A stretch of DNA of 64,000 nt from Bacteroidales bacterium (GTDB lineage Bacteria; Bacteroidota; Bacteroidia; Bacteroidales; UBA932). Under the pieces are notes generated by a model. It saw only the letters and a list, made by a program, of their open reading frames with translations, was not told where the DNA came from and made no database searches. Made by a program: the position numbers and the translations under genes. The stretch lies in NCBI GenBank assembly GCA_017630155.1, contig JAGBVU010000024.1, positions 62,001 through 126,000 on the forward strand, given 5' to 3'. Positions 51,659-60,455 of this stretch are shown piece after piece (position 1 is the stretch's first letter; each line of letters opens with the position of its first letter).

Positions 51659-53869
51659 ATGAAAATAAGATTAGCGTTAATTTTAGCCCTTATATTGGGA
51701 AATGCTTTTTCAGGTATGTGTGAAACGGGTTTGAATATTGTCCCTGTCCCTAATAAAATTATAGAAGGGGAGGGGACTTTTATGGTGGAGAGGGGACTCT
51801 CTATTGTTACTTCTGACATAAAGGATTTCTCTGCCATCTATCTTCAGGATAAACTCAATAGCGCATTGGATTTCCCTGTATCAGTCACCAGCGGGTACAA
51901 TAATGGTGGAAAACATATCGTTTTTGTAGAGGATAAGAGTATCCCGTCAGAGGGTTACAGACTTTGTGTTACAGAAGAGAATATCACGATAGCATCTTCT
52001 GACAATGGTGGTAAATATTATGGAGTACAGACACTGCTGCAGCTTTTCCCTGCTGAAATTTACTCAGGTGTCAGACTTAGAATCAAAGAGTACCCTATCG
52101 GAGCTGTAACCATAGAAGATGCTCCACGATTCTCTTACAGAGGATTTATGCTGGACGTATCGAGGACATTCTTCGATCTTGACTATCTGAGAAGCTATAT
52201 TGACTGGATGTCAAACCACAAGCTCAACAGGCTTCACCTCCACCTTACAGATGACAATGGCTGGAGAATAGAGATCAAGAAATATCCTGAACTTACAAAC
52301 AAAGGTGCATGGAGAGGAAAAGATGAACTTATCCCACCCACATACCTATCTGGAAATGAACGTTACGGTGGATACTACACCCAGAAGGAGATGAAAGAGC
52401 TTATCAATTATGCCCAACAGAGGAACATTATGATCATCCCGGAATTTGACCTTCCAGGCCACTGCCTCTCATCTACCAAAGTCTTTGGCAATGTCACCTG
52501 CGGTACCAGTACAGATACCCCTTCAGCTTGTGGTGAGTTTGACAATGTATGGTGCGTAGGTAAAGAATCAAACTATAAAATTCTTGAAAATATACTTAAG
52601 GAACTTGCTTCCATCTTCCCATCACCATATCTCAACATAGGTGGCGATGAGGTAATTTTTGACTATTGGAGACAATGCCCCGACTGTCAGGCTGTGATGA
52701 AGAGAGAGGGGTTGAAGGATGTGGAAGAGCTCCATGGGTACTTCGTAAGGAGAATGGAGAAAATCATCAACAAACTTGGTAAAGTTATGATGGGTTGGGA
52801 CGACATACAGGATTTTGGAGGTCTGAACCCCACATCTACCGTAGTAGCCTGGAGAAGTCAGTCAAAAGGGGTTGAATCCATTAAAAAAGGTCAACCCACT
52901 GTTATGCAGGCAGCACAATATCTCTATGTGGATATGCAATATACCCCTGCAGAGAGGGGGCACAGCTGGGCTGCTATCATACCTCTTGACAGAATATACA
53001 GTTACGACCCTCTACAGGATATGGAACTCACACCTGAAGAGGAGAAGCTTGTTTTGGGTGTTCAGGCTGGTCTATGGACAGAGCTGATGCAATTCCCCCC
53101 AAGATTTTCTGAATATCAGGTATTCCCACGTCTGTGTGCTTTGGCTGAAATAGGATGGAGTGCCAAAGGGGACAAGAATTATGAAGATTTCCATTCAAGA
53201 CTTGTAAACAAGCACTATGACAGACTCCACTCTATGGGGATAGCTTTCAGGGTAGAACCACCTGTGGTAAAATATGAAGATTCAGAACTGAAAGTGACAC
53301 TTCCTTACCCTTCTGCCGTGGTAAGATACACTACTGATGGAACAGAGCCTACTGCCACATCAAAAGTGTATAGTGGAACCATTATTACCAATACCCCTGA
53401 AGATTTCAGATTCAGCACATTCTTCGACAGAGATTTGCACAGTATAGCTGTAGCTGCAGAAAATGTGGAACTGCACCACTATATTACCCCAAAAGTGAGG
53501 GTTGAGACAGATATACAAATGTGGGAAAAGAGCAATATAGAAGATTTGACCACATACAATTTCAACAAGCGTGTAAGGACAAAAGAGAGACTCAAGGCAG
53601 GGCAGACCCTTACATATATCTTTGAAGAACCTGTGAAATGTAAAACCATCCATATCCCTACCGGATATACCAATATACCTTTTTATGGTGTAAGCAATGG
53701 TTATGTTGAGTACTCTTACGATGGTGTAAACTTCATCAAGGGTGAAGAGTTCTACAGATACCACGCATATATAAAAGATATAAAAGCACCTGTAAAAGCT
53801 GTAAGGATTGTAATTACAGATCCGAATGACGGTTACTCCTGCAACTTCCAGAACTTGAAAATAGAGTAA
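51659..53869 (+). CDS. Secreted GH20 beta-N-acetylhexosaminidase
   Basis: 736 aa with a signal peptide (~1-22). An N-terminal GH20b domain (~25-150), then the GH20 barrel starting F-S-Y-R-G-F-M-L-D-V-S-R and including L-H-L-T-D-D-N-G-W-R (~190) and the catalytic Asp-Glu pair in L-N-I-G-G-D-E-V-I (~328-330). The C-terminal part has a chitobiase-type domain (V-R-Y-T-T-D-G-T-E-P-T) and a discoidin-like domain at the end. It removes terminal GlcNAc/GalNAc from glycans in the periplasm or at the surface. No SusC/D pair is beside it. Confidence 0.95.
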   Translation: MKIRLALILALILGNAFSGMCETGLNIVPVPNKIIEGEGTFMVERGLSIVTSDIKDFSAIYLQDKLNSALDFPVSVTSGYNNGGKHIVFVEDKSIPSEGYRLCVTEENITIASSDNGGKYYGVQTLLQLFPAEIYSGVRLRIKEYPIGAVTIEDAPRFSYRGFMLDVSRTFFDLDYLRSYIDWMSNHKLNRLHLHLTDDNGWRIEIKKYPELTNKGAWRGKDELIPPTYLSGNERYGGYYTQKEMKELINYAQQRNIMIIPEFDLPGHCLSSTKVFGNVTCGTSTDTPSACGEFDNVWCVGKESNYKILENILKELASIFPSPYLNIGGDEVIFDYWRQCPDCQAVMKREGLKDVEELHGYFVRRMEKIINKLGKVMMGWDDIQDFGGLNPTSTVVAWRSQSKGVESIKKGQPTVMQAAQYLYVDMQYTPAERGHSWAAIIPLDRIYSYDPLQDMELTPEEEKLVLGVQAGLWTELMQFPPRFSEYQVFPRLCALAEIGWSAKGDKNYEDFHSRLVNKHYDRLHSMGIAFRVEPPVVKYEDSELKVTLPYPSAVVRYTTDGTEPTATSKVYSGTIITNTPEDFRFSTFFDRDLHSIAVAAENVELHHYITPKVRVETDIQMWEKSNIEDLTTYNFNKRVRTKERLKAGQTLTYIFEEPVKCKTIHIPTGYTNIPFYGVSNGYVEYSYDGVNFIKGEEFYRYHAYIKDIKAPVKAVRIVITDPNDGYSCNFQNLKIE

Positions 53870-53870
53870 A

Positions 53871-53898
53871 AAAAAAGACCCGCGAGGGTCTTTTTTTA
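53871..53898. terminator. Bidirectional terminator between GH20 and the Ntn-hydrolase gene
   Basis: A7 GACCC-GCGA-GGGTC T7: perfect and symmetric. The T-tract supplies the stop codon of the leftward gene (TTA at 53896-53898). Confidence 0.9.
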
Positions 53899-55086
53899 TT
53901 TCATACTCTTAAAAGCTTTTTCCACTTTACCGAAGTAATCTGTGTATAGATTGCTGAGTTTTTTAGGACTCATATCTTTATTGAAGTTTTCGAAAATATA
54001 GTTCTCTACCTCTTTTAGCTGTTGAGAATAACCGGTTCCTTCTTGATTATAGAGGTAGTTGAAGCGGAAATATTTATTACCATTTCCTCTCTTGACAGGG
54101 AATACATTCTTCTTAAGTTCAAGAACCATATCACACATAAGTGCATTCTCAGAATTTTCGCTCTTTACCATAAATGAAGGGATATTTTCACCATTAGCCA
54201 CTACCATAGGTACAGCTACACCAAGTGGAGGATAACCGAGAATTGCCCACATTACTGTCTTGGAAGCATCCTCACCAGGTTTCACACCCTGGAATACCAT
54301 TGAAGCAGAAGATGAACGTCTGGGAACGAAGTCTTGGTCTATAAACCAACCGGAAGCCAACTCCTGATCTTTTCTAAGGTCCACTTCAAGAAGTGAGTGG
54401 TAGAAAGATCTTGATATATTCTCAAAAATCCACTGTACATCCACTTTACCACCCTCTTTAATAACATAGTTTTCTACGTTATAGGTAGTGTTGCAGTTAC
54501 GGATATAACCCATACCTTCATCCTCTCTACCTGTATATGAGAAATTGGTAACGATAAAATAGCCGTTAGGGGCTACATTTGGATCATTGACATCAAGTTT
54601 GTTCCATTTGTGATTGTTTACCTCATAATAGGCAGCACCACCTTCAGAATCGATAACTCCGAAGTTACCCTCAACACCCATAGGTCTGGTAAGTGTATCG
54701 AGAAAATATTCAAAATCCTTAAGGTTTTTACATACACCCAAAGCTTTGAACATCAACTCACCCTCTCTATCCATCATTGATGAAGGTACATCATCATCTT
54801 TTAGGTTATAAGATGCTGTATTGATAATAGAGAAACCCACATTATTGCTTCCTGACCATGCTACACCACCCTCACTTGGACTGTCAACCAAAGCCAAAAA
54901 ACCATATTTAGGACCCTGGAAGTACTCAATCCTATTGTTGAGTTCACCAGTATCCCTATGTTTGAGAAGTAGAGGTCTCCCATCTTTAGTCACCTTACCT
55001 GTAAAAATTGCGGAGGTGCAGGAAATCGCCTCATTGAATGGTACCAATAGTAAAATTGAAACCAGAATAGTAAGAATTTTTTTCAT
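53896..55086 (-). CDS. Secreted Ntn-hydrolase of the choloylglycine/AAT (linear amide C-N hydrolase) type
   Basis: 396 aa. A signal peptide (~1-22) ends exactly before Cys23 (E-A-I-S-C-T-S-A-I-F), so cleavage there would expose an N-terminal cysteine nucleophile, the rule for Ntn-hydrolases. L-L-L-K-H-R-D-T-G-E and G-F-S-I-I-N-T-A-S-Y (Asn) agree with the family. Substrates in this group include penicillin amides, bile salts and acylated amino acids; none can be singled out. Alternatively it could be a lipoprotein, but the motif before the Cys is not a lipobox. Lies 5 bases after ruvB, so it may ride on its transcript. Confidence 0.8.
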   Translation of the reverse strand: MKKILTILVSILLLVPFNEAISCTSAIFTGKVTKDGRPLLLKHRDTGELNNRIEYFQGPKYGFLALVDSPSEGGVAWSGSNNVGFSIINTASYNLKDDDVPSSMMDREGELMFKALGVCKNLKDFEYFLDTLTRPMGVEGNFGVIDSEGGAAYYEVNNHKWNKLDVNDPNVAPNGYFIVTNFSYTGREDEGMGYIRNCNTTYNVENYVIKEGGKVDVQWIFENISRSFYHSLLEVDLRKDQELASGWFIDQDFVPRRSSSASMVFQGVKPGEDASKTVMWAILGYPPLGVAVPMVVANGENIPSFMVKSENSENALMCDMVLELKKNVFPVKRGNGNKYFRFNYLYNQEGTGYSQQLKEVENYIFENFNKDMSPKKLSNLYTDYFGKVEKAFKSMK

Positions 55087-55091
55087 ATCAG

Positions 55092-56123
55092 TTAAAATAA
55101 AGTATTGTTTTCAGTGTATTTGTTCAGTCCCAAATGTTTGTATGCAAGTTCAGTAACCTCCCTTCCACGTGGAGTTCTCTGAATAAATCCCTCTTTGATA
55201 AGGAAAGGTTCATAAACCTCCTCTACAGTACCGGGATCTTCACCTATCGCTGTAGCAATAGTGGTAATACCGACTGGGCCACCTTTGAATTTCTGGATTA
55301 TAGCTGTCAAAATCTTGTTATCAATCAACTCAAGTCCCCTTTTATCTATATTGAGAGCTTCAAGTGCATATTTTGTAATAGGTAGATCGATAACTCCACT
55401 CCCTTTGACCTGGGCAAAATCCCTGACCCTACGGAGCAATGAGTTTGCTATTCTCGGGGTACCACGGCTTCTGCAAGCTATCTCTTTTGCTGCATCGGTA
55501 TCGATATCTATATCAAGTATGGTGGCACTCCTTTTAATTATATTGACAAGTGTTTCCGAATCATAATACTCCAAATGGGATTGTATACCGAATCTTGCCC
55601 TTAAAGGTGATGTAAGGAGGCCACTTCTGGTGGTAGCACCAACCAGTGTGAAAGGGTTTAGTGATATCTGGACAGAACGGGCACCAGGACCTTTATCTAT
55701 CATTATATCTATAGTGTAATCCTCCATAGCGGAATAAAGATACTCCTCCACCACTGGAGATAATCTGTGTATCTCATCTATAAACAGGACATCTCCAGGT
55801 TCCAGCCCTGTAAGAAGACCTGCCAGATCACCAGGCTTATCCAAAACGGGACCTGATGTTATTTTCATATTGACCCCCATCTCATTTGCTACAATGTGTG
55901 CAAGGGTGGTTTTGCCAAGACCTGGAGGGCCATGAAGCAGAACATGATCAAGGGCCTCACCCCTGAGCTTGGCAGCCTGAACAAAAACTTTCAGATTTTC
56001 GAGGATTTTCTCCTGACCCGAAAACTCACCAAACCCCTGAGGGCGTATCTTCCCCTCAAAATCTCCGTCTCTGGAACTGCTTGCAGAGTGAATGTCAAAC
56101 CTATCTTTAAACTCTTCCGCCAT
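55092..56123 (-). CDS. ruvB: Holliday junction branch-migration ATPase RuvB
   Basis: 343 aa. Walker [12 protein letters not shown] (~65), Walker B with D-E-I-H-R-L, sensor [18 protein letters not shown] and the C-terminal winged helix with G-R-E-V-T-E-L-A (T-P-R-G-R) are intact. The minus-strand -7 element TATATTTG (56150-56143) is 20 bases before the start. First gene of a pair with the Ntn-hydrolase gene; divergent from mfd across the AT-rich gap. Confidence 0.97.
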   Translation of the reverse strand: MAEEFKDRFDIHSASSSRDGDFEGKIRPQGFGEFSGQEKILENLKVFVQAAKLRGEALDHVLLHGPPGLGKTTLAHIVANEMGVNMKITSGPVLDKPGDLAGLLTGLEPGDVLFIDEIHRLSPVVEEYLYSAMEDYTIDIMIDKGPGARSVQISLNPFTLVGATTRSGLLTSPLRARFGIQSHLEYYDSETLVNIIKRSATILDIDIDTDAAKEIACRSRGTPRIANSLLRRVRDFAQVKGSGVIDLPITKYALEALNIDKRGLELIDNKILTAIIQKFKGGPVGITTIATAIGEDPGTVEEVYEPFLIKEGFIQRTPRGREVTELAYKHLGLNKYTENNTLF

Positions 56124-56142
56124 TTTTTAACAAATTACATTA

Positions 56143-56150
56143 CAAATATA
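56143..56150 (-). promoter_or_regulatory. -7 element of ruvB
   Basis: Minus-strand TATATTTG, a perfect match, 20 bases before the ruvB start. Confidence 0.6.
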
Positions 56151-56505
56151 TTATTTAATTAAATATTTATTGTTCTTTATTATTAGTTGTTAATTTGGTT
56201 GATAACTTTTTTATTAACATATATTGACAATATTTAAACATTTTAGGTAATATGTTATATTTTTATAAAATATTGATTCATAGAAGTATAATCACATTTA
56301 ATAGATATAATTGTTAATAAGTGATATAAATAGCCAACAGTTTTAACATGTTGAAAACAGCTATAAAAAATCATATAGAAATAATAATATCAAATGTATT
56401 GTTTTTGGAAAAGTTGAACATATAACCAAAGAAACAAATAATAGAAATTTATTTTATATAACTTTTTAACACTGTTATTAAGGAGTTATTAACAGTGAAA
56501 AATCA

Positions 56506-56513
56506 TATCTTTG
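56506..56513 (+). promoter_or_regulatory. -7 element of mfd
   Basis: TATCTTTG, a perfect match, 16 bases before the ATG at 56530 and 7 before an in-frame TTG. No TTTG is seen at the normal -33 distance. Confidence 0.65.
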
Positions 56514-56529
56514 CACTCTGTTGAAGAAT

Positions 56530-59500
56530 ATGAATAAAAAAGGTATCCTTGATAAGCATAAAATAAAAGAACTTGCTGATGGTATCCTCGATTCCAGCAT
56601 CAGGAACATATCTGTAAAGGGGGTATATTCATCTGCGAAATCATTTGCCATATCTTCCTCTGTAACAAAGGGTATACATTTTGTAATCCTTAACAGAAGG
56701 GAGGATGCGGCAGGCTGTATAAATGACCTGTACAACCTTATTGGCGAAGATAATGTTTTCTTTTTTCCACCTTCTAAAGACTTTTCAACAAAAGTTCAAC
56801 GCACGGCGGCTGTAGGGGCTGTATCTGATTATAAAAACGGCAAATCTCCATTCCCTTTTATTGTACTTGTGGCATACAGAGACTCTTTTGATGAGGGGAT
56901 ATTGGATGACAATCTGTTGAAGAAAAGCATTATATCGATAAAGAGGGGAGATAGTATTTCCCATGAATTTCTTAAAGAACTCCTTTTTGATTCGGGTTTC
57001 AACAAAGCAGATTTTGTGTCGCAGCCAGGTGAGTTTGCCATCAGAGGCAGTATTATAGATGTATTTTCTTACGGAGACAACCAGCCATACAGGATAGATT
57101 TCTTCGGGGATGATATAGAGAGCATAAAAATGTTCAATGCAAATACTCAGAGATCCGAGAAAGAGGTACAGGTATTGGATATATATCCCAATATCACCTC
57201 ATCACTTGAGAGCGAAACATCTGTACCTGTTCTCGAGTTTTTGCCGGAGGATAGCGTTATCTGGCTTTCTGATGTGGAGAAGAGTGATATCTATAACAGT
57301 ACTCACAAACATATTTATCTCTCAACTCTTGGAAATGAACATATCACTTATGATAAGGAGATAATATTCAGAACAGCACCCCAACCTACTTTCAACAAGC
57401 ATTTTGAGGTGCTTGCAGATGATATAAGGTCCAAAAGGGAAGAGGGTTTTTCGGTATATATACTCAGTGAGAGCATATCCCAGATCGAGCGTCTAAAGAG
57501 TATATTTTCCACACACAATCTGGTTTTGAATTATGAGACATACACTATACACGAAGGATTTATCGATTACGATACTAAAATATGTCTCTATACAGACCAC
57601 CAGATTTTTGACAGGTACAGACGTCTTAAACTAAAAAGATCTGTAGAGAAGAGTGAGAGACTTACCATCAATGACTTGAATGCTTTTCATGAAGGGGATT
57701 ATATTGTACATATAGATCATGGTGTGGGTAGGTTTGGCGGACTCGTCAAGAATAATATCAATGGCAGGATCCAGGAGGCAGTGAAGCTTATTTTCAAGGA
57801 TAATGATGTCCTTTTTGTATCCATACACAGTCTCCATAGAATATCAAAATACAAATCAGCAGATTCTACACCTCCCAAAATATATAAATTGGGTACAGGG
57901 GCATGGCAGAAGCTAAAAACTACTACCAAATCCAAAGTAAAGGATATAGCAGCAGACTTGATCCGTCTTTATGCTCAGAGAAAGGTGGCAGAGGGTTTTG
58001 CTTTTTCTCCGGATTCATATTTACAGAAAGAGCTCGAATCGTCTTTTATATATGAGGAGACTCCTGACCAATTGAAGGCCCTGAAAGCTATAAAGGAGGA
58101 TATGGAGAAGGGGTACCCGATGGACCGTCTTATCTGCGGAGATGTGGGGTTTGGTAAAACAGAGGTGGCAGTAAGGGCTGCTTTCAAGGCTGTTGCAGAC
58201 AGCAAACAGGTGGCTGTTCTGGTCCCCACTACGATTCTGGCCCTGCAGCATTACAATACTTTCCTTGACAGATTGAAGAATTTCCCCTGCAATATCGATT
58301 ATGTGAGCAGGTTGAGGAGTGCTAAAGAGGTGAGGGATATTGCAGAGAGGTTAAAGAGTGGAAAAATAGATATACTTATAGGTACCCACAGATTATTGAA
58401 TAAGGAGTTCCTCTTCAAAGATCTGGGTCTGCTTATAATTGATGAGGAGCATAAGTTCGGTGTGGCTGCCAAGGAGAGGTTAAGGCATTTGAAACTCTCG
58501 GTGGACACTTTGACATTGTCTGCAACACCTATTCCAAGGACCCTACAGTTCTCTCTTCTGGGAGCAAGGGATCTCTCCATCATAAATACCCCTCCACCCA
58601 ACAGAATACCTGTCCAGACAGAGATAATAGATTTTGAGGAGGATGTAATAAGGGATATCCTCACTTCTGAGCTTGAAAGGGGCGGACAGATATTTTTCAT
58701 ACATAACAAGATAGAGGATATTGATGGCATAGAGGATATAGTAAGGAGGATTTGTCCGGGTATCAAGACCTGTGTGGCTCACGGCAGGATGGAGCCGACC
58801 GAGATTGAGAAGAAGATCCTCAACTTTATGGCTGGAGATTATGATATCCTTATATCTACAACTATTGTGGAGAATGGTATCGATATCCCCAATGCCAATA
58901 CCATAATAATAAACAAAGCACAGAATTTTGGTTTGAGTGACCTGCACCAGTTGAGGGGAAGGGTGGGGCGTTCAAACAGGAAAGCATTCTGCTACCTTAT
59001 TGTCCCCCCTCTTATTTCAGTTACAGATGATGCCAGAAGGAGGCTGAAAGCGATAGAGGCATTCTCTGATCTGGGAAGCGGATTTAATATTGCAATGCAG
59101 GATCTTGATATCCGTGGAATGGGAAATATGCTCGGTGCAGAACAGAGTGGTTTCATTGCAGATATGGGTTTTGAGACTTACCAGAGAATTCTGGCTGAGG
59201 CTTTCGAGGAGATCAAACAGGATTATTCAAAAGAGAATCCTGATGAGACACCTCAGGAGGATCTGGAGAACCAATGTTATGTAAATGATTGTGCAGTAGA
59301 GACAGACCTCCAGCTTCTGATTCCGGATACCTATATAAATATACAGGCAGAAAAGATAAGGCTCTACAGGGAGTTGGACAATATATCGGACGAGGAGGAG
59401 CTGGGAAGATTTATATCAAGTCTCGAGGACAGATTCGGTCCCATTCCGGATGAGGTAAGGGAGTTGTGTTTTGTGGTGAGGTTAAGGTGGCTGGCCAAGG

Positions 59501-59730
59501 CCAAAGGATTTGAGAAGATAGTTCTGAAAAATGAGAAGCTGCTCGCCTATTTTGTAGGAAACCAGATGTCCCCATACTACAGGACCAGAAAATTTGCGGA
59601 TATTATCAATTATATCCAGCAGAAGCCAGGTGACCGGTACGCATTCAAGGAGCAGAACGGCAAATTGTATCTTACAGTCAACAGGGTAAGAACTATCGAA
59701 GGTGCATATAAAGTAATGTCAAGTCTATAG
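56530..59730 (+). CDS. mfd: Transcription-repair coupling factor Mfd
   Basis: 1066 aa. Mfd removes stalled RNA polymerase and recruits UvrA. Domains in order: UvrB-like N-terminal region with D-F-V-S-Q-P-G-E-F-A-I-R-G-S-I-I-D-V-F, the CarD-like polymerase-binding domain (G-D-Y-I-V-H-I-D-H-G-V-G-R-F), the RecG-like motor with G-D-V-G-F-G-K-T-E-V-A (Walker A), I-I-D-E-E-H-K-F-G-V (Walker B) and S-A-T-P-I-P-R-T-L, and the C-terminal TRCF domain (~930-1066). It opens a rightward gene series. The in-frame TTG at 56521 adds three residues; ATG preferred. Confidence 0.97.
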   Translation: MNKKGILDKHKIKELADGILDSSIRNISVKGVYSSAKSFAISSSVTKGIHFVILNRREDAAGCINDLYNLIGEDNVFFFPPSKDFSTKVQRTAAVGAVSDYKNGKSPFPFIVLVAYRDSFDEGILDDNLLKKSIISIKRGDSISHEFLKELLFDSGFNKADFVSQPGEFAIRGSIIDVFSYGDNQPYRIDFFGDDIESIKMFNANTQRSEKEVQVLDIYPNITSSLESETSVPVLEFLPEDSVIWLSDVEKSDIYNSTHKHIYLSTLGNEHITYDKEIIFRTAPQPTFNKHFEVLADDIRSKREEGFSVYILSESISQIERLKSIFSTHNLVLNYETYTIHEGFIDYDTKICLYTDHQIFDRYRRLKLKRSVEKSERLTINDLNAFHEGDYIVHIDHGVGRFGGLVKNNINGRIQEAVKLIFKDNDVLFVSIHSLHRISKYKSADSTPPKIYKLGTGAWQKLKTTTKSKVKDIAADLIRLYAQRKVAEGFAFSPDSYLQKELESSFIYEETPDQLKALKAIKEDMEKGYPMDRLICGDVGFGKTEVAVRAAFKAVADSKQVAVLVPTTILALQHYNTFLDRLKNFPCNIDYVSRLRSAKEVRDIAERLKSGKIDILIGTHRLLNKEFLFKDLGLLIIDEEHKFGVAAKERLRHLKLSVDTLTLSATPIPRTLQFSLLGARDLSIINTPPPNRIPVQTEIIDFEEDVIRDILTSELERGGQIFFIHNKIEDIDGIEDIVRRICPGIKTCVAHGRMEPTEIEKKILNFMAGDYDILISTTIVENGIDIPNANTIIINKAQNFGLSDLHQLRGRVGRSNRKAFCYLIVPPLISVTDDARRRLKAIEAFSDLGSGFNIAMQDLDIRGMGNMLGAEQSGFIADMGFETYQRILAEAFEEIKQDYSKENPDETPQEDLENQCYVNDCAVETDLQLLIPDTYINIQAEKIRLYRELDNISDEEELGRFISSLEDRFGPIPDEVRELCFVVRLRWLAKAKGFEKIVLKNEKLLAYFVGNQMSPYYRTRKFADIINYIQQKPGDRYAFKEQNGKLYLTVNRVRTIEGAYKVMSSL

Positions 59731-59732
59731 AT

Positions 59733-60455
59733 ATGATAAATTTATTGATAGATGCAGGAAACACTTCTGTGAAGATGGCAATATCCCGTGGGGATGAGAT
59801 CACAGATGAAAAAAGATGTGATGCAGATTTGTTGATAGGGGAGATTGACAGTTATTTCCATAAGTATCAAAATATATGTGTAGTTGCTGTCTCTGATGTC
59901 AGAGGGTTGCCCGAGACAGTTTATACCCATCTTGACAAGATCTGTAAAAAGGTGATTAGGGTTAAAGGTGACATTAGTCTCCCTATCAACAACAGATATG
60001 GTACCCCAAAGACACTTGGGCCCGACAGGATATGTGCTGCGGCAGGTGCACACGCACTTTTTCCAGGCAAAGATTGTGTGATAGTGGATTTCGGAACAGC
60101 CATCACATTTGATTTCCTCACCAAGGAGGGTGATTTTCTTGGAGGCAATATTTCACTTGGACTTAATACCAGATTCAGAGCCCTTAACCATTTTACAGGG
60201 AAGCTTCCGCTCCTTCAGAGGGTTGAAGATGTGGAGCAGATTGGGAACTGTACCACAGGTGCTATGGAATCGGGTGTTATTTTAGGCACAATCTTTGAAA
60301 TAGAGGGATATATCAGGACTTATCCCGGGTATAATTTCATATTTACGGGTGGAGATGCAATTTTTTTTGCCAAAAAACTTAAAAGTCCGATATTTGTGGT
60401 TTGTAATTTAGTGTTAATGGGGCTTTCCCACATTGCAAAAGCAAATGCAATCTAA
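59733..60455 (+). CDS. coaX: Type III pantothenate kinase
   Basis: 240 aa. CoaX phosphorylates pantothenate in coenzyme A synthesis. The ASKHA-fold motifs are D-A-G-N-T-S-V-K-M-A (6-15), G-P-D-R-I-C-A-A-A-G-A and V-I-V-D-F-G-T-A-I-T-F-D (~110-121), then L-G-G-N-I-S-L-G. It starts 2 bases after the mfd stop and overlaps the next gene by 11 bases, so mfd, coaX and the outer-membrane protein gene are probably one transcript. Confidence 0.95.
   Translation: MINLLIDAGNTSVKMAISRGDEITDEKRCDADLLIGEIDSYFHKYQNICVVAVSDVRGLPETVYTHLDKICKKVIRVKGDISLPINNRYGTPKTLGPDRICAAAGAHALFPGKDCVIVDFGTAITFDFLTKEGDFLGGNISLGLNTRFRALNHFTGKLPLLQRVEDVEQIGNCTTGAMESGVILGTIFEIEGYIRTYPGYNFIFTGGDAIFFAKKLKSPIFVVCNLVLMGLSHIAKANAI

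Larger units (their letters stand above)
56124..56529. other. oriC: AT-rich intergenic region, candidate replication origin (oriC)
   Basis: 406 bases without a gene, mostly A+T, between divergent ruvB and mfd. It contains three exact TTATTAACA nonamers (56211-56219 and 56486-56494 plus strand, 56312-56320 minus strand), TTATCAACC (56197-56205, minus) and TTTTCAACA (56349-56357, minus). All resemble the DnaA box TTATNNACA pattern, though none is the E. coli consensus TTATCCACA. In lines counted by hand the plus strand is mostly G-rich to the right and C-rich far to the left. Two parS-type sites lie 17 kb to the left. The dnaA gene is not in the window. Confidence 0.45.

Noticed and set aside
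55163-55178. Third possible parS site in ruvB (TTCCACGTGGA core)
   Set aside because: Only 11 of the 16 consensus bases agree; the outer positions (TG and AACA) do not. It is most likely due to the codons for T-P-R-G-R.
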